Positions 25,340-37,322 of a stretch of DNA of 64,000 nucleotides are shown in pieces. Below the pieces are notes generated by a model. It was not told the DNA's origin, did no database searches, and was given only the letters and a program-made list of their open reading frames with translations. Source of the DNA: Siphonodentalium dalli (Eukaryota; Mollusca; Scaphopoda; Gadilida; Siphonodentaliidae); NCBI GenBank assembly GCA_032622095.1, contig CP136061.1, positions 196,836,935-196,900,934 of the forward strand. Reading direction: 5' to 3'. The position numbers and the translations under genes are program-made. Positions within the stretch are counted from its first letter, which is position 1. Each line of letters starts with the position of its first letter.

Positions 25340-26976
25340 TAGAAGATGACTGCTGGCGACAATGTTTTCCAAAAAAATTCAAAGCATTCGATAGCTCCCA
25401 TCTAGTTGTCAGCCCGAAGATCAATATGAAGTTTGGTGACTATCAGATGAGGGATATGTCTGTACAGTTGCTAAACAATTCAGTCATGCAAAAGAGGATC
25501 AAAGAGTAAGATACCAAATTGCTGCCTGTGGTAATGTTTTTTAACGAAATTCGGGAAAATTAGATTACTCTCACCCTGGTTATACAGAAGATCATTGAGG
25601 AATCTGGTGACGATCGGACAAGGGGTGTCGTCTGTAGGATCAACCAAATTATTTAGTCATAAAAATAGTAAAATTGAAGATCACCGCTGGCAGTGATGTC
25701 TTCACAAGGACAGTTTGAGAACAAACTATGGCTCACATCTAGCGGTGACCCAAAATATCCACATGAGAAAAAGTTCTCCAATAAAAGCTGGCTGCAGGGT
25801 GCGCCAATTGATTCAAATTCGAAATTTAGCAGGGTGTACTGCTTGTTGCCATGTTTTCCCCGCAAATTTGATAGACTGATGGACAAAACCACTGAATCCG
25901 TTGAATCAATATACATGTATACATGGATTAATTTATATGCATTGTTATACACAGTATTGGTATATAAAGGTACTGAAAATAACTATATTACTAGTATACA
26001 CAAAATAAACCATATATCATGGCTATGGGTTATAATATCCGAACATGACAGCTGAGAACTTGGTGTGAATTAAAGAGTGGTGGTTTCTCAAGCATATCTA
26101 ACCCTCCACGCAGAAACATGCCATTAAATGTCATAAGTATAATCTAGCTTGAGGACAGAAGTGATCCATAAAACCCCCTTTAATTCAACCAGGTCCTCGC
26201 GTGATGTATGGTCGATCACATGATGATCTAGGGGGGGGGTAGAATTGTTGTATAAAAACAGCACTGCGTCAGTGTAAATATAAAATAAAATAGTGCTACA
26301 TCTTATTACAGATTATTGCCATATATAATCAGTGATTATACAGACAGTCTGACAAAATAAAGTTTCAGTGACACTCTATCCGAAGAGGGGAATAATTTCA
26401 TCTGTTACAGTCAATGGAGCAATTATGAATCTGGAAAGGTGAAATTTCTAAGTAATACTAGATATCGACATGACGCGATAACATATAACGTAAATGCAAT
26501 ATGGCCGCTGGCGACCATTTTTTCCTATGAAATTAAAAACAAATTTGATAGCTCTCATCTGATAGATCAATATCAAGATAAATATGAAGTTTGGTGATGA
26601 TCGGATGAGTGAAGTGGACTGTGGTCTGTGCTAAACGGTTTAGTAATGCTTAAAAAGATTCTTTTCTTAATATTTTTATGTTCACTTTATAAACTTCACT
26701 GAGTCATCTTTGTCATGTATTGAGTTTGATATCTTTTGTTAACAGTTTATAAATCATGTATGTCTCATGTTTGTTATTTTAATTTATGTGTTTATTATCA
26801 TTAAATAAAGTTGCATTCCTTAAAAAGATTCTTACCTCAATGTTTTTATGTTCACTTTATAAACTCCACTGAGTCATCTTTGTCATGTATTGAATTTGAT
26901 ATCTTTTGTTAACAGTTTATAAATTATGTATGTCTCGTGTTCGTTATTATATTATATACACTTTATAGTGTGTTTT
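25340..26976. repeat. Diverged ~170-bp repeats and a clean 170-bp tandem pair
   Basis: Related units (GCTGGCGACAATGTTTTCC ... GAAGTTTGGTGATGATCGGATGAG) occur near 25350, 25525, 25685 and 26500. At 26650-26819 and 26820-26976 a different unit (TTAAAAAGATTCTT ... TCATCTTTGTCATGTATTGA) is present twice at high identity. The single-copy AAATAAAG at about 26802 looks like a retroelement 3' end. Confidence 0.7.
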
Positions 26977-28719
26977 CAGAACGGAAAAAAAAAATGAATA
27001 AAATCAACAAATTTGTAAATTTAAAAACAATTCAAACGTTGCTGTATTCCATGTCCCAGCCCGGACATATACACCAAATTTCAATAATATTCATGGAGAA
27101 ACAACGGACCAAACGCTATATAACACCCGTATACATCTTTTATTCCGAACCGGACTTAGCCTCGGGTACATGTTATAGTAGGTACCGAATTGACACACGT
27201 CGACTGGGGCGAGTTGGCCCTGGGGCGATTAGGCCGATTAGGGCACCTTCTATAATTTACCGTATGTATCCGTTTACGCGTAGTTTACTTTAGAAAGTTC
27301 CGCAATTAATACCGTAAATAGAGCGACCATATTTGACAGAGAATGCCTCTGTTATTGATTATCAAGTTGCTATACATTAAAAACGACAAATTCACATGCT
27401 CGTTCAAGCGCAGTAGTCTATTTTCCCCATGTTAAAGGACATCCACAAATACTAAATAACGCTAACCTACTGCCGAATGTTTTACACGACAACTGTTAAC
27501 ATATTTGGGCTGAATTCATCTGACGCGGTATTATTCCTCAAAATAAACAACAAAACCATCGTTACTTGGAAATGTAGTTTGGGCTAACATTTACATAAAT
27601 CCTCCACATCAATTATCCCGACACACACGTCAGATGAAAAGCAGCCATGAAGTAAACGGCCAAATTGGCCGAAATGACTGTCATGCTAATTAACTGTATA
27701 TTTTATTTGGGACGAAATAGATATTGTTTAAAGCAAGTACGATATTTGGCTCGGCGATATAGAAATACTACTGCTAAACCATGGGCTTGCTGTGGTTTAA
27801 ACCACAGGTGACGAATGCGCCACTTTGACCTGCATTTATGGATTTAGCTGCTGTCAAACGGCGGTTTAAACCCAGAGGTTTACGAAGATCAGGTTTAAAC
27901 AGGTGATGACGAATCCGGCAACTGATGTTTCCTTACCAACGAAAGGGGCATGGGACGCGCAATATTCAGCCCACCCCCCTGTGCGGTTCCCTTATGCGCA
28001 ACTGCATGGCATTTCTACGTCACAATCCGTGGTGGTCGTGGCAAAGCGGGCGACTCTCTATTTATTGAGTGAAATCACTCACACCCTACTCCTATACGTA
28101 CTCTGCACTGGTAATATATCAGTTAAGCGTCCAGGGACGCGTAGAACCAGAGGAGTTTCATTGGAATTTCCTACTGGGTACATTGAACCAATCCGAAAAT
28201 CAACTCTTGGAAATAAAATTGCTCGAGATAGCATAATCGATGACTGACATGTCGCGACAAGTGGCTCTATTGATGCCTTTGTCGTTCCCATATCGCCCAT
28301 TAAAAAAAAAATCTTATCTTACAAATCCCACACAGGTTTATCAACTTATGAACATGTACATATTGGGGTTGCCCTGATCATCGGAACATCTATATTGTAC
28401 ATGTCAACCATTTACGGTGCATAAACTGCATATACATTGTATCATCCAGTATAATTTCTGACATATTTCCATTTGTTGCATGCCTGCATCAACCCAGTCT
28501 AAATCTGGCGTATTATTCTGGCTGTCGGGGCTGAAAATATAAGGTCTACCAGGACAAAAATAGCAAGCCAAATTTGTTATCCTGGAAAAAGGAGATCTTC
28601 GTGTATAACATAACCCGCTTTAGGAAAATGTTCTGCAGCGCCCAGAATAGGGGTGGGGTCGGACGTAAATTATGAAGGTACGTATACGATATGTTGTGGC
28701 ATAGGAATTACTCAGTTAT
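26977..28719. other. Intergenic, no gene recognised
   Basis: Contains GTTTAAACC-type palindromic words (27796-27900). An open frame of 114 codons (27903-28247) has no recognisable domain or splice context and overlaps one on the other strand; I do not call it. Confidence 0.45.
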
Positions 28720-29600
28720 ACAAGTATATGTGAAATAAAAGCACGGGGTCGAATATAGTGACACGGACAGAAAATAATACCATCGCTTCCATGCAATGGC
28801 CGTCAAAATGGCCGCAACTCCAAGACATACCACGACGAAAGCAAAATATTGGATAACCATATAGGAGTGAAAATACGTATTTTTAATGTACAAGTATGTT
28901 ATTTAGTTTCTTGAAAGGTACACAGATCATTAAAACAGATCCAACTGAAGGATTTATTGATCACTGCAACGCAAGTGAAACCCAATGGTTTATGTCTTTA
29001 CAGTTCGGGTTTTCTGCTTATCCAACATCCAACTGTTCGGCCAAAATATAATAACTTTTGTCATGCAACACACGAAGTAATGCTTCGGCACACAGTGCAT
29101 GGTAGTTTCATTTGGCATTGTGAATAATCATTGAATGTAAACATAAACACAACTGTTTCATTTGGCTTTGTGATTAAATATTGAATGTAAACATAAATAC
29201 ATAAACTGAAGTGCACACCCTTGTGGTATAAAGACTAGTTACATTTATGGAATTTGTTCTAAATAATCGACTCCTTAACCACAGCAGAATTATGGGTAAC
29301 TTTTCAGGATTTAGACGGAAATATGGCTTCGCTTGTTGCCAACAAGCCATATTTCCGACTAAATCCTGCAAAAGCTACCCGTAATTCTGCTGTGGTTAAG
29401 GAGTCGATTATTTAGAGCATTACTGTATGTCCCAATGCTTATCATACTGCAAAGAAACACTCATTTCGTCAATAGATTAGCGCCATATCTCACCTGATCA
29501 ACGTTGATCAAAGTTTATGTAAGACTAATTTTTATGCTACTACCAAACCGGTTTATTAGAAGACAGTTTTGTTCAAATTACTTCAGTCCCCACTTTACAA
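28720..29600. repeat. Diverged repeat, also at 34230-34960 and inverted at 31890-32090
   Basis: The segment with GTGACACGGACAGAAAAT and GCCGCAACTCCAA (about 28755-28825) recurs at 34265-34330 in the same orientation and inverted at 31990-32075. Similarity between the 28.7 and 34.2 kb copies continues past GTACACA, TTCTGCTTATCCAACATCCA and AAGACTAATTTT. This is a dispersed element without a visible gene. Confidence 0.75.
29259..29415. repeat. 157-bp near-perfect hairpin
   Basis: CTAAATAATCGACTCCTTAA at 29259 is matched inverted at the end (29415). The arms of about 75 bp run almost to the centre, TTGTTGCCAACAAG, with only a few mismatches. The copy of the surrounding repeat near 34.7 kb lacks it, so it is a separate insertion or local inversion-duplication. 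Confidence 0.92.
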
Positions 29601-30950
29601 CTGGACTATACTACCACGCAATGCACAATATTAGTTTTCAGTATCGTTTTGTTTGAAAATATCTTACCAATACCACCCACCAATTGTGCTAAATAGCAGG
29701 GGACCATCGTTTAAAGTTGTTATTTCAGTGTTGAACATTCGCTAAATGTTGCTATTTGTGATTTTGTGTACAACGACTATATGTAACATTATGGATAAGG
29801 GGTAAACGCGGTGATGCGGTTGCAGAAATCGCTGTACTTTTTGCGTATATGTGTCTTTGGTGAATATAACCAAATATAATTTCCAGCTATAAACACAGTC
29901 TCAGCTACAGAATATGTAAACCATATTAGTCGAGTTTAGAATTTATTGAAGATAGGCTATGGTACTCCTTTGTGTTTTGATAATATACAACCATGCACTA
30001 TTGTGATAAAAGCGAAATATTCGTGTTTTGTCACCTGATTGGATGCAACTATGATTGCTATTGTGAGACATATATAATAGGATCTTCACATTTTACCCAG
30101 TACTACATGTATATGGAAAGAAAATGAACATTGATAGATAATCATATATTGCTCTTTACTGATTTAGGGCTTCACAACATACTATAATTAATATGGCAAT
30201 GCAGTCATACTGTGTATTGAAAAAAAATTCAATTCACAGTAGATAGCCATGTAGCGCTCTTTGACTGGTTAATGGTAAAACAACAGATTCACCGGGACCC
30301 AGTAGACAGCATACTATTCAGGTGATGAATATCGCACAGTTTACATGGATATATTTGGAAGCAATACCATTTTAGGATGGTGATCATAAACAAAAGTGGA
30401 TTATATTGCACCATCTGTGTAACTAAACTAATATATGTGTGTGTCGTTTGACTCTTTGAGACACATAAAGATACATATGATATTCGTTTTTGACAAACAT
30501 AAAACTCATTGTGGAATAGATAGAAAGTCCGTATACTAAGCCATATCTACTGAGGCGAGACTAGTCTCTGAGTAAACATTCTGCGTAATGATATATACAA
30601 ACAGGACACAAAGGCACCACCATCCGCGCTGACTTGCGCCACAGCGTGATTGTCCGCGCCAGCTTGTTTTTCCGAGTTTCAATGAAATGGCAATTCAAGC
30701 AAAATGCGCGGCGAGTGTAGTGTATATATAATTAAACAGTTAAATGGGATTTAATAGGAATGTATAATGATTCTGTGACATTTTCTAGAAGCGGAAATAT
30801 ATGTACTCAGAGCAGTCTCACGAATGTGACCGATCATCATTTATTTTGATATCTATAACATCAAACCTGTCAAAATTCATTGTTAGCATGATAACTATTC
30901 ATAGAGTACCGGATAAATTGTGTAGATCCTAATGATAATCCTGGACAAAG
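29601..30950. other. Intergenic, part matches 35.5 kb inverted
   Basis: No gene. Bases 30720-30860 match 35500-35635 in opposite orientation (AGAGCAGTCTCACGAATG and its complement), linking this region to the inverted structure at 34-36 kb. Confidence 0.55.
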
Positions 30951-31145
30951 TCATATTGGACTCACAGAAGTCACATTGGACTACCGACAGTCATATTTGA
31001 CTCGCATCGAGTCCAATATGACATTTATACATATTTTTATCGGGACGCCGGACGTCATTTTGATAACAATACAGATGGATAATAAAAATATGTGTTCACC
31101 ACAACTCGTCCAAGTTGTGGTGAAAAGTAATATGACTTTTCACCA
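30951..31145. repeat. Nested short palindromes
   Basis: GTCATATTGGACTC at 30951 pairs with GAGTCCAATATGAC ending at about 31021, and TTCACCACAACT...AGTTGTGGTGAA forms a second hairpin at about 31093-31122, with a further TTCACCACAAC copy at 31138. Both are close together and may be one foldback element. Confidence 0.75.
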
Positions 31146-31414
31146 CAACCTGGACTCGTACAAAAAATGCATACTGTGCACAGCATTGTATAATAACTTT
31201 ATGTTGTGACGATGAGTGTTGAAAAATCGGGAAATGTAACTAGTATTATATAGCAAGGGTATGAACTTTAGTTTCTGCTTTACATTAAAAAACTAATCAA
31301 TATTCCGATTGAAACTGCCACATACTGTAGTTCCATGCATGTCCGAAATTATTAGTATTGGCCCGACTACTGGAATGAATCCCGAACAGTTATAAAGACG
31401 TAAATCATTGGGTT

Positions 31415-31854
31415 TTAACCCTTTACCCAACAAACCGGCCAAAAACGCCCAAATAAAGCTTCAACAGCCTAAAATATCTTCGGTCTGTCTCAATAACACC
31501 ATACAAATATGGATATCATTGGAACCGGTTCATCGACCACATTGTGATGGTTACAGTTATGCCCTGTGCCAATGCATTCTCTTATATATGCGAGTCGACC
31601 ATAGGTCGCCTCGCATATATAAGAGAATGCATTGGCCTAAAAAAATTATTTTTTCACTTTTTACCATTTTTTCTTACATTCTTTAACAATTTTATAATTT
31701 TTTCTTACATTTTTCTACATTCTTTGACAATTTTATCATTTTTAATATGTGTTAAGCCAACGCATTCTCTTATATATACGAGGCGACCTATGGTCGACTC
31801 GCATATATAAGAGAATGCATTGGCACAGGGCCGTTCTGTTGGGTAAAGGGTTAA
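31415..31854 (+). mobile_element. Palindrome-rich TTAA element (copy 1)
   Basis: TTAACCCTTTACCCAACA at the left end and its inverted match at the right end, with TTAA at both borders. Inside are two ~65-bp palindromes, around 31570 and 31755, built from CCAATGCATTCTCTTATATA, GCGAGTCGACC and their inversions, separated by a T-rich region. No gene. Copy 2, in opposite orientation, is at 50651-51051. Confidence 0.88.
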
Positions 31855-33991
31855 CTTCATTGCAATGACAAATATAATCCTTGAGATGGATCTGTGTTAA
31901 TGATATGTGTACCTTTAAAGATATTTAGCAACATACTTGTAAATTACCAATACGAATGTTCACTTCTAGATGGTTATCCAAAATGTTTGTTTCGTCGTGG
32001 CATGGTTTGGAGTTGCGGCCATTTTGACAGCCATGTCGTGGCCGCTATTGCCTTATTTTCTGTCCGTGTCACTCTATTCGCCCCAATACTCTGATTAAAA
32101 AAACACCTTAATTCCAATGGCCGGAATATGGGCATTTTTAAAATCGCTGTAAAAAAAATTGATCAAAGCGGATTTTGGATATGTCATAAAGGAGATATTC
32201 AGGCTTCAAATGACTAAATGACCAGCCTATACCGGGAAATAATGATTTATCTGTCACGGGATATTATATCTCAATGACATTTGGCACGAATTTTGACCAT
32301 AATGAGGACTTTCAACGCTGTTTTAATTAGTTTTGTTTTTATTATTCATTATATGGCTAATCACCTCTGTTTAGATAGATAAATGTTGATATGTGTCTGT
32401 CCGCACGAGTCTGAACCATGGGTCATCATATCTCAATGTCAATTGAATTGGGTGGATATATTCAGTACAAAGACAGCTTTTAAATAAAAGGATCCGTTGA
32501 TGTGATCAAACAAGGTCATGGTCCTGTTACTTCTACTTTGGGCATGCCTAGCATTTGCTGTATGCACCAAGGGGGTATATATATGCACCGGGCGACAATC
32601 CAACTCTTGTTTGCTACTAATTTGCAGGCTCCAGCATATCAAGTGATGTGTTTGCTGCATTCGCCTTTTACAGTCGGAGTGAAAATGAAGAGCGTTGTAT
32701 TATTCAATGGACCACCCTTCGCGTTCAGACAATGCGTCCAGCGGACAAAGCGCTGTACATAGCAATAAGCAATCTCAAACTAATTACATTTATTGATATA
32801 AATTTAATTTTGTATTGTCGGCAACAATATCAGATATATACATATCGGAACTATAAACTGTTAAACTCGCTTGTCGCGAGGGACAACTTGTCTGCATATT
32901 TTTATTAGTATTATAAAGAATACATTACATATAAGGGATTGGAGGACAAGTTATGTAAAACTTATATGGACATCCGCTCCCTTTAGATCATACATGAAAC
33001 ATATAACAATTTATTTTGGATTTATACCAGGTTTGCATTGATTCGGTTCCCATCGACAACACACACAAATAAATAAACGTTTGATAGAATATCAGCATCG
33101 CCTGCATAAATCACCCATACATAACACAATCATGAAGAAGATGGAGCGACTGACCAAACTTGGATATAATAGTAAATGGGAAGCGGACGAAGCAATGGGC
33201 AAATTCAAGAGATGTACTCATTGGAATGTACATTAAAAGTCAAGATTCAGACATGGACGATGACATAAAAGATTCAGACGATGATTATATTTCTATAAAC
33301 TTCATCCCAATATTTTTGTTTTGTCTTTGTTATATATGGTCTGTGGCTGTATGGCGATGGGTCTATTGCGATGAACAGCCATGCAGAATATTTTAATTTC
33401 CATTGGTTGTGTAAGAGCTCTTCGCTATAATAACATCTGAATGTGGCTATTGGTTCATCAGATACTCAAATGTGTGATACAGGCCATAACTTTTAATATG
33501 CTTTAAGTTGTAAAGATCGGAGTGAAAATATATGAAATGATTGTCTAATACTTTACCATGACACATGGATTTTCACAAAATGCTCTTCAAAATAAGTTTG
33601 TTATTTGGAAAATGCGTCACACAGAAGCAACATTACCTCACAAATGTGATTTATTGGTAAACTCGTTCAGAGAAACTTATGTGATTACGAACGTCCAGAA
33701 AATTGTTGCATGGAGTGCATGCTATTGCAGTTTGTAATCGATCGCTTTTGAAATTAATTAAATCAAGGTGTTTAATGTTTAAAGAGGGTTAGCTACATTA
33801 AGGTAACAAATTTAAAAAAGGAAAGCTGTACACTAGATTGTGGTTCGAAAGCTATCAGAACATTCAAATTATACAAGCGTGGGTTTAAACAGTTGCACTC
33901 CTGTATGCAAAATGACCGCTTATATCTGTATATCTTTGGGTAATAAACATTTAAAAAAAAAACATATACCCGCCTGATTTACGTCAAGCTA
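31855..33991. other. Intergenic
   Basis: Bases 31890-32090 are an inverted copy of the 28.7/34.2 kb repeat. The rest shows no recognisable gene; open frames of 73-86 codons at 32.4-33.4 kb have no supporting features. Confidence 0.5.
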
Positions 33992-36187
33992 TAGTCTGGT
34001 CGTTGAGACTCGATTTTGAGGTGAACCTAGAACAAATTGTTTACAAGCTGTTTTCGGTGTCATTCGACGCGGAAAAGCATCAGGAACAACATATCCAAAA
34101 TCCGAAAAAATCCGCGTTGGGGAAACTTTGTTATCCACGATGACGTCCAACATGGTTGTCTATGCTACATCAGTTCTCGATATAAGTCATTATACGATAT
34201 ATAGTGGCATCAGAATTATGCCGTTATATCAGTTTGTGTTAAATTAGAATGTGGGAGCGAGTAGAGTGACACGGACAGAAAATTATACAATCGTTGCCAT
34301 GAAATGGCTGTCAAAATGGCCGCAACTCCAAACCATACCACGTAGAAAGCAACATATTGGGTAACCACATAAGAGTGAAATACGTATTGGCAATATACAA
34401 GTCGGTTGTTAAATATCTTTAAAGGTACACACATCATTAAAACAGATAAATCTGAAGGATCATCGGTCACTGCACAGCAAGTCAACCCCCCAATGATTTA
34501 CGTCTTTAACGTTTGGGTGTTCTGCTTATCCAACATCCAACTGTTGGGCAAAACAAAAATTGCTCGTGCATGCAACACACGAACTAATGTTTCGCCTCAC
34601 AGTGCATGGTAGTTTCATTCGGCATGGTGATTAAATATTGAATGCAACGCCGAAATTTAAGTGCATACTCTAGAGGTATAAATACTAGTTATATTTCCGG
34701 AATTGTCAACACTCCCGGTGATAATAAACGATACACGTATGTCGCAATGGTTATTATACTGTAAAGAAACACTCATATCTTCAATGGATTAGCACCGAAT
34801 CTCACCAGGTCAAAGAGAGTGTACATAGTACATTGTATGTAAGACTAATTTTCATTCTGCTATCAACCCGCTTTCTTAGTAGACAATTTTGTTAAAATTA
34901 CTTCAGTGGCCACTTTACAACTATAATAAGCTACAGCGCAATGCACACTATTAGTTTTCAGTATATTTTTGTTTGAAAATATATTACCATTACCACCCAC
35001 GTAATCGTGCTAAATATCAGGTGATCATCGTTTAAGATGTTATTCCAACGTTTAACATTCACCCAATATTGTTAGTTGTGGTTCTGTGTGCAACAGACAT
35101 ATGTAACATAATGGAAAATGGGTAAACGCGGTGATGCGGTTGAAGACAACGTAGTAAGTTTCGCGTAGATGTGGCCTTGGTGAATTCAACCAAATATAAT
35201 TTCCAGGTATAAACACAGTCTCTGTCACAGATTATGTAGGCAATTTTGGTCAAGTTTTGAATTTATTGAAGACAGTCTAGGTTACTCATTTGTGATTTAA
35301 TAAATTTAGTTCATGGTACACCATCACGCATTCTTGTGATAAAAGCGAAATATTCGTGTTTTATCACTTGATCTGAGGCAACTATAACTACTATTTTGAG
35401 ACACGTACAATAGGATCTACGCATTCTCCCCAGTACAATATGAACATAATTCATACCGTTTTATAGCAATTAATTTTTTAAGATTTTATACCGTAGATAT
35501 CAAAATAAATGGTGATCGGTCTCATTCGTGAGACTGCTCTGAATACATATATTTCTGATTCTAGAGAAAGGCCGCATAGTCAATACATCCCTACTAAATC
35601 CCGTTTAGCTGTTTAATTATACATATATCACACGATTCAAGATTAGCGGTACAGATAAAACTGCGTCATTTTTCCGTTTCTTTTCGCCCAAAAGTCCAGA
35701 TTTAACCGTTCCACAAGACCCTGATTTCGATTGCTCTCTCGCGAGATACATCAGAAAGAATTCGTACATCTCTAATCAATAGTTTCTCTTATACTTGTAG
35801 TCATTCTTCCTCGCAATATTCGAGCGTTTGTTCACTCGTATAGGACTAGCTATTCAATTTTGCACTAAATGTAAATTTCATTCGATTTTGTCCATTTTGG
35901 TGGCCATTTTGGGAAAAATATTCTACATGTATGGTTTACGACTAAGCAATGTATGTGTATATTTCAATTTATTACGAATTTGGCATTAATTGGAACACCT
36001 GCCGCAGAATTCAGTATTTTCAGATAACAACAGTCATTATGGACGCCATCTTCAATAGAGAATTTTCCCCAAAGCGGATTTTAGCGGATTTTGGATATGT
36101 TGTTCCCTACATTCTGCCCGACAATATGACACCAAAAACAGCTTGTAAACAATTTGTTCTAGGTCCAATGCTTCAACGACCAGACTA
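33992..36187. mobile_element. 2.2-kb inverted-repeat structure
   Basis: TAGTCTGGTCG at 33992 and CGACCAGACTA ending at 36187 are the tips of ~115-bp arms (33992-34110 and about 36070-36187) that share AACAAATTGTTTACAAGCTG, GGTGTCAT and ATATCCAAAATCCG segments inverted. The interior contains a copy of the 28.7 kb repeat. It could be a non-autonomous DNA element with long terminal inverted repeats; target duplications were not established. Confidence 0.6.
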
Positions 36188-36680
36188 CTAGTCTCTTAGT
36201 CTCTCTCTATAACATGACGTAAAGCAGACGGGTATATATATATATAGGGACGGCGCATATGGGCAGTGCTATAGGGGCAAGCAGCAGCGGAGCGCGTTAT
36301 ATACAAGCCCCCTGTGGTCCGAGTCGTTTGTTGTGGGTGTTTGGGTAAAATGACATTAAATACAACAATCATGAAGCATTCGGCTGCATGCAAATTGTTG
36401 CGTGCATGAATCAATGTACTACAGTTGTTTGATTCATGCATGCAACAATTTTAAAAATAATTATGGATATCGGCGTGTCACATGCATATAATGATGTGTT
36501 ATAAACAGGCATATCGGTTTCAAAAATAAAATAGGGGTATACTAATTATGATAGTATAGAATTGTTCCGCCGATAATTTGTTTCTACCGGGGTGTGACTC
36601 TCATTATGTTTGTATGTTTGTTTATGTCATGTATCACGCTTCTTGGCTGTCCAATAAATAATGGAATTGAATTATAAGTA
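36188..36680. other. Intergenic with hairpin and possible retroelement tail
   Basis: A hairpin lies at 36391-36452 (AAATTGTTGCGTGCATGAA and its near complement). The end GTCCAATAAATAATGGAATTGAATT (about 36640-36670; written here only as a landmark spanning AATAAATAATGG and AATTGAATT) resembles a LINE or SINE 3' terminus. Confidence 0.45.
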
Positions 36681-37262
36681 TGTCAGTTGTTTTCCGTGGG
36701 CCGATGGTTTACGTTTGCAATGGCGTACTTTCCCGGTAAAATTAACCATCTGCACGTTCTTTCCTCCAGCCATAAACATGATGTGAAATGACATATTGGC
36801 TGTTTTACGATTTGTCCCAATAAATCAACAAACCGACCGCATACGGAGAGGTAACAGTTCACCGGGAAATCAAGGATCTGCACATAACTCATGGACCCTT
36901 AAGTTGGCAATAACTTGTGCCCCAATCCAATCAGCTATTTTTGCTAATAAAATATGTTTAAACTAACTCATGGACCCTTCTAAACTTATCCACGCATGCG
37001 GTTCCATGACATTCGTTCCCCTGTCGTTGTGTTCATCACGAATATGCCTGTATCGGGAATCAAACCTGGTTTGCCACTGCTGTGCTTCATAATTACGTCA
37101 AATGCACTAAATATATGTACCTTAAACGGTTTGGGTCACCGAGGACATTACAGCTGCATATATATGATAAATGTACATGCATTCAACCACAATTGTAAAC
37201 ATAAATATAGCATTGCATAAAATGTACTGAATCCGATTCGATGGTCCCCATGTCATCAGATC

Positions 37263-37322
37263 CCAACAACAGCAACAACAACAACAACAACAACAACAAC
37301 AGCAATAGCAACAACAACAACA
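37263..37322. repeat. (CAA)n microsatellite
   Basis: About 20 CAA triplets with AGC/AGCAAT interruptions. The Leu-rich frame on the other strand is an artefact. Confidence 0.97.

Noticed and set aside
27903-28247. 114-codon open frame
   Set aside because: Overlapped by an opposite-strand frame and without recognisable domain or gene signals.
33160-33396. 78-codon frame with an acidic stretch and a hydrophobic segment
   Set aside because: No homology recognised and no transcription or splice context; left uncalled.
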